Assembly: GCF_963678635.1 (NCBI RefSeq)
Contig: NW_026971607.1
Coordinates: 1 to 64,000 of the forward strand
Source: Symsagittifera roscoffensis
Lineage: Eukaryota; Xenacoelomorpha; Acoela; Convolutidae
DNA length: 64,000 nt
Direction of reading: 5' to 3'
The notes beneath the pieces were generated by a model that saw only the letters and a list, made by a program, of their open reading frames with translations, ran no database searches and was not told the DNA's origin. Below, piece after piece: positions 1 to 9,500 of the stretch (position 1 is its first letter; the number at the start of each line of letters is the position of its first letter). The position numbers and the translations under genes were made by a program.

Positions 1-854
1 CGCTTAATTTTGGAGTGAAATTTTATTTTTCAAAATTTCGAATGGAGCCTGTCATGCACGATTTTCTCGCGATAACTGAAAATCAGAAAAAGAGAAGTCA
101 GAACAATTGAGTAACAATCGCGGGAAAGTTGCTAGAAAAATCGGTGGGAAATTGCTATTCGCAATTTCAATAGCAATAATAACCTAGAGTAGAGCTGTCC
201 CATCTAAAACAGAGACGAGCGCATTCCCACGAACTGGATTGTTGCGATTGGAATACTATTATTAACTGGACCAGAGTGAACCTTCGGTGGAAAGGTGGAC
301 AGCTAGAGTGTCCCAATGGTTCACGAGAACTTGCAGTCTAGAGTAAAAACTTGTTCTTGTTGTTAAAACTGACTAACATTAAACTCATTTTAGTTACTTT
401 ATTGATTCTTGAGTTGTTTACCGACTTATTTACTTCCTGGTTCTTGAGCGTGCTACTATGTGAGTACAAATTTAAATTCTAGAGTGTGTTTTATGATTGT
501 TATGTTGAGGTAAGGCGAGTTTTAGGTTGATCCATCTGAAATGGATCAAAGTTCCACTGTCTAATAAAAAATAACTTAACGGATTGTTCCGACCCGGTTT
601 TTAACGGCGTTCATGTATTTTGGGTATTTTGAGACCTAAGTATGGGGACGTTCTTAATTCTAGAGTGGGGGGATATTTTGGTAGTAGCCTTAAGCAGTAG
701 CGGGTCGTAGTCTCATGTCACAAGCGAACCGAATTGGCTCCGACTGATTTGAGGTGGAAAAACACAAGAGATAGTGTCCCTGACTCTTGAGCCAATAGTT
801 ATAGGGCCTATTTTTCTTAAGCCTCATGTGTGACTGCAGTAGACGAATGTTACA
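1..854 (+). repeat. 5' LTR of element A (start cut by window edge)
   Basis: Matches 21980-22790 directly. The LTR proper begins TGTGCC, seen at 21931 in the 3' copy, so 49 bases are missing here. It ends ...CGAATGTTACA at 854, giving TG...CA ends. It contains a perfect hairpin at 529-547 (GATCCAT, 5-base loop, ATGGATC), a polyadenylation-type AATAAA at 563-568, and two donor-like sequences, GTGAGT at 460 and GAG/GTAAGG with GT at 510. It also keeps a 43-base stretch around 765-807 that the 3' copy lacks. Where transcription starts is not visible. Confidence 0.95.
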
Positions 855-865
855 TAGTGTTTTTA

Positions 866-880
866 TGGCGCTCCTGGGTG
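866..880 (+). promoter_or_regulatory. Primer-binding site of element A
   Basis: TGGCGCTCCTGGGTG starts with TGG, the complement of the CCA end of a tRNA, and lies 11 bases after the LTR end. The identical 15-mer is at the same place in element B. The primer tRNA would end CACCCAGGAGCGCCA, with G as discriminator base; I cannot name it securely. The 11-12 base gap between LTR and primer site is longer than in many Ty3/gypsy elements. Confidence 0.85.
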
Positions 881-1337
881 TTTACGACATCAAGACTACG
901 GAGTCAAACCCACTTGAGACAGCTTCGGGCTGAATGCCCATTCTAGAGTACCGGCGGTACGGTTCAGCGGGAACGTGTAAACCATTCGGTTGTACCGTGA
1001 TAGCTTTTTAAGAAAACTTGAGAAAACTTCCTGGTACGCTCTCCGAACGAGGTCTAGCTAACCGAGTAAAGGGGGGTAACTAGGGAAACAAAAACAAGAA
1101 AAAAGTATAGAAAAAGGAACAAAAACCATAAAACGAAAAGACAGTGACTTTGATACCGGATCATTTGGATCAAACCTTTATATTAATTAAACAGTATACC
1201 CATACTGTTTTACAAGTTCGATCGTTTCAATCAACCCAGCAATTTAGCCCAGTAACCTTAATAAAGTGCCCGAGTGTGGGGCGTTGTCAAGGGTTTTCAG
1301 ATAGCTTGGAACTTAGCTGGACAACAAGGAGATAAGC

Positions 1338-1510
1338 GACTTGACTGGAAGAGGTGACCAGCCGAGTGGGAAGGTTGTTCAGGAGCACTTGATCTGAACC
1401 AATAGGAGACTTGACTGGAAGAGGTGACCAGCCGAGTGGGAAACTGGTTCAGGAACACTTGAGCTGAACCAATAGGAGACTGGACTGGAACAGGTGATCA
1501 GTCGAGTGGT
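1338..1510 (+). repeat. 70-base tandem repeat in leader of A
   Basis: Two full copies and a partial third with a period of exactly 70 bases (starts 1338, 1408, 1478). Each begins GACTTGACTGGAAGAGGTGA or a close variant and contains CCGAGTGG and CTGAACCAATAGGA. Few changes separate the copies, so the duplication is fairly recent. Confidence 0.9.
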
Positions 1511-2376
1511 CAAGCAGCCAAGAAGGATTTGACAGTTCTCGAGTTCTCAAGTGGGGCAGAACGGGTATCGTTAAAATCCACATTACATTATAGGAGATAA
1601 GTGTAAAATTGGATAAGCGAAATTCCCCCGGTTTTGAGGAACGTTTTTACTTAAGCAGGCCTGGAAACAGGTCTATGGTTTTCTCTTGAGAGGTCTAGCA
1701 CCCGGCGCTTAAGGTAATTTTTAGGCTTAAGAAGGGGGGCTAGAAAGGGGGGAGGTTGGAAGGGGGGCTGGTTAGGTTAGAGGTGACGGGTTGCAAATTG
1801 TAAAAAGGGGGAAACTAGAGTAACTAATTAATCGACATCGTTGATTTAGTTACATTAGCCATAACACGCGTTGGTAATAATAGGTGGATATCCAAAATTT
1901 AACTCGAGTTAAGACTGCTACGCTGGTTGGTTTGGTAGGGGGGACCGAATATAGATAGCTTTTGTGATACCCCATAAGATCACTAGTGGGGGTTAGGAAA
2001 ACGCGTGGCAATTAGGTACCAGACATTTTTTTTTGACGAAAGGTAGACATTAGTCACCTTTGAATTTCAGGTGGGCTCATTTTTCTGTTTTTTTTATTTT
2101 TCTTACTTAGATTTTTGTTGCATTTTGGTGAGGATTCGTGTTTGGTTTTATACGAACAGGTGATCACAAGATACCTGCGCACAGGTTTTGGTCTCAAGTT
2201 GCTTGGAACATTGAAATAGAGATAACCAAAAAGGAAAGGGGGGTCAGCATTTGGCTTTTAAGAGAGGGTTTTTGGGGAAATTTTACTAGAGCTTGAGTGG
2301 TGGTACAAGGTACGGTGAATCAAGAAGACCCTATAACGAAGAAGAAACAGATCCGATATCCAGACACTCCGTGACG

Positions 2377-2993
2377 AGTCTTGGGACAGTACCGAAGAAG
2401 TCTTGGGACAAGGGTCTTGGGACAGGGTCTTGGGACAGTGGTCTTGGGACAGGGTCTTGGGACAAGGGTCTTGGGACAGTGGTCTTGGGACAGGGTCTTG
2501 GGACAGTGGTCTTGGGACAAGGGTCTTGGGACAGGGTCTTGGGACGAGGGTCTTGGGACAGTGGTCTTGGGACAGGGTCTTGGCACAGTGGTTTTGGTTA
2601 AGGGTCTTGGGACAGGGTCTTGGGACGAGGGTCTTGGGACAGTGGTCTTGGGACAGGGTCTTGGGACAGTGGTCTTGGGACAGGGGTCTTGGGACAGGGT
2701 CTTGGGACACCAGCCTTGGGACACTAGTCTTGGGACAGTAGTCTTGGGACACTAGTCTTGGGACAGTAGTCTTGGGACACCAGCCTTGGGACACTAGTCT
2801 TGGGACAGTAGTCTTGGGACACCAGCCTTGGGACACTAGTCTTGGGACAGTAGTCTTGGGACACTAGCCTTGGGACACTAGTCTGGGGACAGTAGTCTTG
2901 GGACACTAGCCTTGGGACACTAGTCTTGGGACACTAGTCTTGGGACACTAGTCTTGGGACAGTAGTCTTGGGACAAGGGTCTTGGGACACTGG
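2377..2993 (+). repeat. Array of about 14-base GTCTTGGGACA repeats in leader of A
   Basis: Roughly forty units of GTCTTGGGACA followed by 1-4 variable bases. The left half (to about 2700) alternates GGG, GTG and AGG spacers; the right half uses CACTA, CAGTA and CACCAGCC spacers, so two sub-arrays expanded separately. Degenerate units recur at 3023 and 3083. The unit length lets all frames stay open, giving repetitive false frames on both strands. Confidence 0.95.
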
Positions 2994-3454
2994 CGGAAAG
3001 TACTGTGATAGTACCGAACAGTCTTGGGGCAGTAGAACGAAGCCTGGGACGGTACAAAGAAGAGTAGAGACGGTAATTGGAAATCTTGGGACAGTATAAA
3101 AATTGAAGTAAAATTACAACAAGTGTGCGTTTTAAGACAGAATAAGACTAATCGAAACAATTACGGTTGGGACCACATTAAAGGAAAATTTTTCGGAGGT
3201 TTTGGAAAGAGAACCGGAACAAGGTTTTTAACACGTTGTACAGAATTTGTTACCACAAAAATTTTTTACTCTTAGAATAGAATTGTGTATATAATAAAAT
3301 TGTAAATAAGCAATTGTAAATAGAAATAATGAGACGGAGTAGGGTACCGGTGCTCGAAAAAAGGTCAAGTGGATCAAACACGAAATATAATTCATCGCTG
3401 CGCGGAACAACATCAATGGGCCCAAAGATAACAAAGAAGAACTTTTCAGTTAAC

Positions 3455-6400
3455 ATGGTCAGCACAAGGAGTACAGCGGAGAACAGGGCAAAAGAGGGCA
3501 CGGAAGGGGAGCGAGTAGAACCCACCATCGAGATTGATCTAGAGACACCCGATCAAAGTGTGGATGAAACAGGGAAAATGGCGACGGAGTCAACTCCAAT
3601 GCCCAATGCAGAAGAACCAAACCCGAAACCCATAGAGTTCTCCCCAATAGACGACGCGAAAGATGCAATAGGCAACACCGAAGAAACGGTGAAAGAAGAC
3701 TCTCAAGTAAAAAGGACATCTTTTACGGAGAAGTTGGCAATAATGGTCGGAATAAAAACGAAAGAAAACGTAACTGAAGAACCAAAAGCTGAAAGAGCAC
3801 GGACATTTGGGACAGTGAGCACGAAGACGACAGAAGCCAACCTAAGAGAGGGACACGCTAAAGTAAAGGCTACGGCCAAAGAAAGACCGACAGCTGACCA
3901 TGAAGAGACTACCATTGAGCTGGGTGACTTGTTGGCGAAACTAAATCAGATTGACAAAAGACTGAAGCACAGTGAAGAAGATAGAGAGGTGATAAAAAAA
4001 GAATTAAGATACAACAAGCACGAGTATCTAGACAGTTATTTTAACCTAGCTAAGGCAACAGATGAGAGACTCAAGGAAAAGTCAGATAAGGTAGAAGCCA
4101 CCAATGAAGAACGAGAAAAGAACATCAAAACAGACATGCAACAGTTGAAGAACCGATATGATGATGTCAACAGCCAATTAGGAAGCCTGGAAAGGAGAAT
4201 GGACACAATGAGCAAGAGTCAGGCCGAGAGTTCGTGTGCAATACAGGCGAAATTGGATGCAATCTTGAGAAGTTCTACTCCACAAGAAAGACCGGCAGCG
4301 GATCGTACGCAAGGCACCAGAGTTGACTTTGTAGAACCACAAAGGAACAAACGGCAATCGACACCGTTGCCCATAACCAGGGATGCGATGAGCATAGCAC
4401 CAACAGCTGCGAAAACAATAATGAAGAATGGAACGTCGAATACAACGACTGGTCCGGGAGATTCGACAGCTAACAGCAACACAGGACCGGATGCTATGAC
4501 ATGGGCCAGCACTTGGGAGATGATGAACAGGACTCTAGAGGCCTTCGCCACGAGGAACACTGACTCGAGCGACAGGAGAGAGGGAAAATCAAGAAAGACA
4601 TTCAAGAAGCCAAAAGAATTCAAAGATGACTCCGATGGATGCATTGACACTTGGGTGGAAGTGATGAGATTACATCTAGAGCAAGATAACTTGAATGACG
4701 AGAGACAAGCATGTACAGCCATACTGAGCAACTTGGAAGGAACGGCATTAAAATGCGTGGTCGCAAAGAAGGAAGAAGAACGCGACACCGCGGACAAGAT
4801 CTTCGAGATATTGCTGAATCGATTCGGGCCAGGCATGAAGGGTCACCAAGCGATGATGCGATTTGAAAAGAGAAGGCAGAGGGACGACGAGTCAATAGAT
4901 CGGTTCCTAGATGACCTCGAGAGCTTGAGAAGGGGGAGTGACCCAGAGGAGTCGACAAACAGAAGGAACTTTAGCATTGCCTCGAAGTTCATTGATGGGG
5001 TAAAAAGTGATGACTTAAGGACAATGTTAGCAACATACTACACATTGTCGAAGGACAGCGCACCCACCCCAGAAGAAATGAGACAAAAATCAAGAGAATA
5101 TATGCTGATGAAACCTAAGAAATACTCATATTCAGAAAACAGGAACACGCAAGGGGGAAGCCAACCCCAGAGGTCATCATGGTACAAACCTAGAGATGAT
5201 ATGGACAAGCGCAGATCATGCGCGAACTGCGGGTCAGCGGATCATCATGTGGCTGACTGCACAACGTACAAACAAGGCATGAAGAGCCTAGGGTATGCAC
5301 CGGATGAGGAGGATATGAGCCAGATGGAGGAACACGAGTACTATAATGGCTTAATCATCAAGATAGGCGCCAGATGCTTCTTCTGTAACCAGGAGGGGCC
5401 CTTCAGAATGGATTGTCCCTTGTTCTGGGAAGCGGTCAAGGACCAGAATCACCCCAAACATAAGTTGGCATTAGCGGCGGTGCAGAATCAACGGAACAGG
5501 CAAAACGAGTTTGAATCTAGGAACTCAGGAGCACCAAACACCGAATTGCCGATAAAGACAGTGAAAGCTGTAACACATGTTAACGGTGCGATAGAATCCA
5601 CGGCCGTGAACTCTCTAGAGATAAATTATGAGAAAGCGGCGACGGAAGCAATTGCCAAAGTGAAACAGGATCTGGCTGCGAAAGAAATAGAGCAACGACT
5701 AAAGTTGGAGATCGAAAGACAGAATTTTAACGAAGCATTAACCGGATCGAACTCAATACCAGAGGCTAGAACGGGCTCAACAAAGACCGGGAATTGTAAC
5801 ACCGTGAAAATGGTGACAGGTAAACCTTTTGGAATATCGAAAATCGGAGCGAGAATAATGTCGATAATCACAGTGGGCGGCCACGAAGTAACCAGAAACT
5901 TGAGCGAGCCGAGCGACCAGACGATAATGCACATTGACGTGTATGCAGACTACTTGAGTGGAATAAGCCCACAAACGACTTCTAGAGCGCTGAGAGCACT
6001 ACTCGTGAGAGGGGGCAGCAAATCGGTACGTGTTGAAAACAGATATACGGAGGCTTATGGTCCACACGAGGTGATGCTAAATATAGATGGGATTAACATC
6101 TATACCAAGACGATGATAACATGTGACGAAGACCTTATTGGGCAAATCTATGTAGGGAAAGAAGAGTTGAAAGTAAGATCGATTGGACACTGCGCCATGC
6201 TTGAAGAAGATGCAATGCACATCGGGACGGAGGCAGATGTGACAGGGCACGTGCTAGACATAAATGGCAAAAAGACTCAGTTGCGTGGATTACTTGACAC
6301 GGGAGCAGTCTTGAGCGTCATACCAATCGAAACATGGGAAAAGATGGGCTTTGACAAAGGTGACTTGATAGACTCGAGAATACGGCTGTCAGCTGCAAAC

Positions 6401-6511
6401 AAAGGGGCCCTTCGGGTGCTGGGCAGGACGCCGATAATAGCCCTCAATTTGGGGGATCGTAACCTGTGGATGAGCTTTATCGTGGTAGAAAACCTAGATG
6501 AATCTGAATAG
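3455..6511 (+). CDS. gag-pro: Gag and protease of element A (frameshifted before RT)
   Basis: Structural polyprotein followed by retroviral-type aspartic protease. The frame is open from ATG 3329, but I prefer ATG 3455: it directly follows a TTTTCAG tract, and element B is alignable from this point (VSTRS versus VETRS). Counting from the 3329 methionine: charged coiled coil about 200-300; capsid-like region about 390-600; CCHC knuckle at 631-644 (C-x2-C-x4-H-x4-C); second knuckle at 683-696; protease motif DTGA at 990-993. In the second knuckle His is replaced by Pro at residue 691, whereas B and D keep His. The frame stops at 6511 because of a net 14-base deletion near 6494; in D the same region reads straight into RT. 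Ancestrally gag, protease and pol were one frame. Confidence 0.9.
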   Translation: MVSTRSTAENRAKEGTEGERVEPTIEIDLETPDQSVDETGKMATESTPMPNAEEPNPKPIEFSPIDDAKDAIGNTEETVKEDSQVKRTSFTEKLAIMVGIKTKENVTEEPKAERARTFGTVSTKTTEANLREGHAKVKATAKERPTADHEETTIELGDLLAKLNQIDKRLKHSEEDREVIKKELRYNKHEYLDSYFNLAKATDERLKEKSDKVEATNEEREKNIKTDMQQLKNRYDDVNSQLGSLERRMDTMSKSQAESSCAIQAKLDAILRSSTPQERPAADRTQGTRVDFVEPQRNKRQSTPLPITRDAMSIAPTAAKTIMKNGTSNTTTGPGDSTANSNTGPDAMTWASTWEMMNRTLEAFATRNTDSSDRREGKSRKTFKKPKEFKDDSDGCIDTWVEVMRLHLEQDNLNDERQACTAILSNLEGTALKCVVAKKEEERDTADKIFEILLNRFGPGMKGHQAMMRFEKRRQRDDESIDRFLDDLESLRRGSDPEESTNRRNFSIASKFIDGVKSDDLRTMLATYYTLSKDSAPTPEEMRQKSREYMLMKPKKYSYSENRNTQGGSQPQRSSWYKPRDDMDKRRSCANCGSADHHVADCTTYKQGMKSLGYAPDEEDMSQMEEHEYYNGLIIKIGARCFFCNQEGPFRMDCPLFWEAVKDQNHPKHKLALAAVQNQRNRQNEFESRNSGAPNTELPIKTVKAVTHVNGAIESTAVNSLEINYEKAATEAIAKVKQDLAAKEIEQRLKLEIERQNFNEALTGSNSIPEARTGSTKTGNCNTVKMVTGKPFGISKIGARIMSIITVGGHEVTRNLSEPSDQTIMHIDVYADYLSGISPQTTSRALRALLVRGGSKSVRVENRYTEAYGPHEVMLNIDGINIYTKTMITCDEDLIGQIYVGKEELKVRSIGHCAMLEEDAMHIGTEADVTGHVLDINGKKTQLRGLLDTGAVLSVIPIETWEKMGFDKGDLIDSRIRLSAANKGALRVLGRTPIIALNLGDRNLWMSFIVVENLDESE

Positions 6512-9500
6512 AGACTTCATCAGGAATTTCGACGTAACGATTGATCTAAATAATGCAATGTTCAGGATACGGAACCCGGATAGGAGGTACGCAATCAAAC
6601 CGGTAAATTTAATAATGGCAAATGAAAACAAAGCACCGGTGTTCTTGAGTAGGAGAGTTAGGCTAAAAGCTAATGAAGCGGCAATCGTAAGCTTGAGGAT
6701 GAAAAATTATAATGAACTAAGTGACAACAAGCAAGTGTGTATAGTTCCAAATCCTAATAGTCAAAGCGCTGCTGTTTTAGTAAGATCATTTTCGATAACG
6801 AAGAGCGGCCTCTGCGTCAGTGTCTTGTTGAATACCCTTGATATACCGATCACGATACAGAGAGGGAGGAAGCTGGGATATGCTTTACCGGTTAAAACTC
6901 GATATGAAACGATTGAAAACTCAAAACAAAATGAGGTTGTTGATTGTCCCAATCACAGGGACAAAATTTGTATCTTGAGACGATTGCAGAAAATAAAAGA
7001 TTCTTCAGGTCTTATTAAATCACTTAAGTCAGAAACGGACGATGGGCTCTCGAGCTGTTCAAACTTTCCAGAGCGACCCACACTAGATGAAATGCATACT
7101 GATAAACCGGTTCTGCCGGAGATTGAACATTTGAGGGGCAAACTGAAAGATGAGCAGCTCGAAGCCATCAAAGACGTGCTAGAGCGGAACGAGGAAGTTT
7201 TTTCAAGGCATAAGGCGGATATCGGGTGTTGTAATTTTGTTGAACATGAAATAGAACTTGAGGAAAACGCGGTACCACACAGGGAGGGGGCGAGGCGCAT
7301 GACCCCACACAAATCGGACGCGTGTAGAAAAGAAATCGAAACGTTACTAGAGTATGACATGATAGAACCATCCAAGTCACCGTGGGCGTGTGGAGTAGTG
7401 ATGGCCAAAAAGAAAGGCGACCAGTTGAGGTTCTGTTGTGACTTTCGATACCTGAACTCCGTCACGGTGAAGGATGCCTATCCCATACCTAGAATTGATG
7501 AGAGCCTCTCGAAGTTAGGTGATGCGAAATTTTTTACGACTCTTTATTTAGGCTCGGCCTTTTGGCAGGTACCATTAAGGAAGCAAGACAGGGACAAGAC
7601 AGGGTTCGCCTGCGAGTTGGGTCTGTTTCAATGGAAACGGATGCCGTTTGGACTCTGCAATGCAACAGCCACGTTTCAGCGGCTGATGGCACACGCGTTG
7701 ATAGGCATGACGAAGAAGTATGGTAACCTGGTAATGTGCTACGTGGACGACGTGGTAATAGCAACGCCAACACTAGAAGACCACATCGAGAGGCTTGACG
7801 AGGTGTTCGCGTGCATGAAAAGATCGGGGCTGAAGTGTAAACCATCAAAGTGCGAGATACTCAAGGACTCAATTAAATACTTGGGCAGGATGGTAGACAA
7901 GCACGGTATCAGACCTGATCCAGACGCCGTGGAAGCAGTCCTAACCTGGAAATCACCGAAGACAGAGCACCAGCTGATGAGCTTCCTGGGTTTCGCCAAC
8001 TATTATAGAGAATTCATCAAAGGCTATGCGGACAAGGTATACCCGATGCAACAATTAATGAGACACAAGGGCAAGAAGTTCACGTGGAACAACGCGGCAG
8101 AAGAGTCATTCCAGAGAATAAAGAAAGAGCTATGTGAGGCACCAGTACTGGGTATGCCGACTGAGAAGGGGATGTACGTGCTGGACACGGATGCGTCGGT
8201 AGTCGCGATTTCTGGGATTCTCCATCAAGAACAAGAATGGAATGGGAAGACAGTCTTGAGACCAATAGCATACGGGAGCAAGGTCCTAAGTGACACAGAA
8301 ATGAAGTACGGAGCACCGAAAGCAGAGATGTTCGCGGTGGTCACCTTTGTCGAAAAATACAGAGCATACCTAGGCAGTGAGCCCTTCAAGCTGCGAGTCG
8401 ACAACCGAGCACTAAGCTGGCTGAAAACGTACTCAATGGACCAGAGCTATATTGGGAGGTGGATAGTTCGCTTGGACGGATACAACATGATAATTGAGCA
8501 CAGAACACGAGATAAACATCAAAATGCTGACAGCTTGAGTAAGAAGACGGAGTTCTACGAGAGACAAGAACAAAGAGAGGCGGACAGACCTGAGATCAAA
8601 GATGGCTTCTCCTTCATGGACAAGGAAACGTACGACAGTCTTCCACTCACGAGATGGCTGGACAAATCAGGCAAACCGATTGAAGATCATCCCGAATTGC
8701 CGAAAGAGCCTCTTGAAAAAACCATCTTGAAGAAAAGCAGAGGGATTCCGATAGGAATAATGCTCAAGTCCAAGATTGTGAGGGAAACGCTCAAGGCAAA
8801 AGGTTATGATCTCATCCAGGTAGAGGAGGGAACGGTCCGAATAGATGAAGACTTAATGAGGTTGCTTGAGAAACTATCAGATGATAAGCCCGTGATCCAA
8901 AGGAAAGGTCAGGAGGCACCGGAACTAACCATACTTCGGAGAGAAGAAACAGTGAACAATACTGACTTCTCAAAAGGAAGCGTCACTGATAGCAAGGATG
9001 TTGTGCGATCACTAGTTGAAAAAATCCCCGAAAATATTCTGGAGCAGACAAAAGTCAGGGGTAAGAAAGTGACATTCAGAGAAGAAGTTGAACACCTGGG
9101 ACTAGATCAAGAGTCCGGGGAGTGGTCCAGATTCATGGAAGAAGAAACCGGAGAAGGGAAATTGTCCGGGGAGCGTGAAGAATGGGATGAAGACTCGGAT
9201 GAGAGCAGCGAAGACCAGGACAGTCTATGCATGATACTGGCGGAAGAGAAGATAAGACAACACGACAGGGAATTACAGACGGACCCATCTTCAGGAACGT
9301 ACAATCTGGAAATACAAGAGGTACGAGGTGGTGAAGAGCTCGAGAAAATAGCGGTTTCAAGAAAGCCACTTAGGGAACTATCGTGCAACTCAAACGTCAG
9401 AACGAATCTGGTACCAGAAGACGACATGAAAATCGTGAAAAGGATGATATGTGTGAAACTGAGCGATGACATCCACAACCCTGGTGAGATGAATGGACAG

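Larger units (their letters stand above)
881..3328 (+). other. Long untranslated leader of element A
   Basis: About 2.4 kb between primer-binding site and the gag frame with no convincing gene. It holds a 70-base tandem repeat (1338-1510), a 14-base repeat array (2377-2993), several G-rich stretches (for example 1730-1770) and many CTTGAG or CTAGAG words. Short open frames over the 14-base array are by-products of the repeat. Packaging and dimerisation signals would be expected in such a leader but none can be assigned by eye. Confidence 0.75.

Noticed and set aside
866-880. Naming the primer tRNA from the primer-binding site
   Set aside because: The complement implies an acceptor strand GCTCCTG and discriminator G, but I cannot match it to a specific animal tRNA without a search.
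2377-2993. CRISPR-like array
   Set aside because: Units are about 14 bases with 1-4 variable bases, far too short for CRISPR repeats and spacers, in a eukaryotic retroelement leader with no cas genes.
2258-3160. Several repetitive open frames on both strands with SQD/CPKT or LGTVVLGQ repeats
   Set aside because: They are translations of the 14-base repeat array. Three units make 42 bases, so several frames stay open by construction; no start context or non-repeat domain supports them.
6498-6511. Programmed ribosomal frameshift between gag-protease and pol in A
   Set aside because: The overlap results from a net 14-base deletion relative to D; B and D read through in one frame here, and there is no slippery heptamer that I can see.
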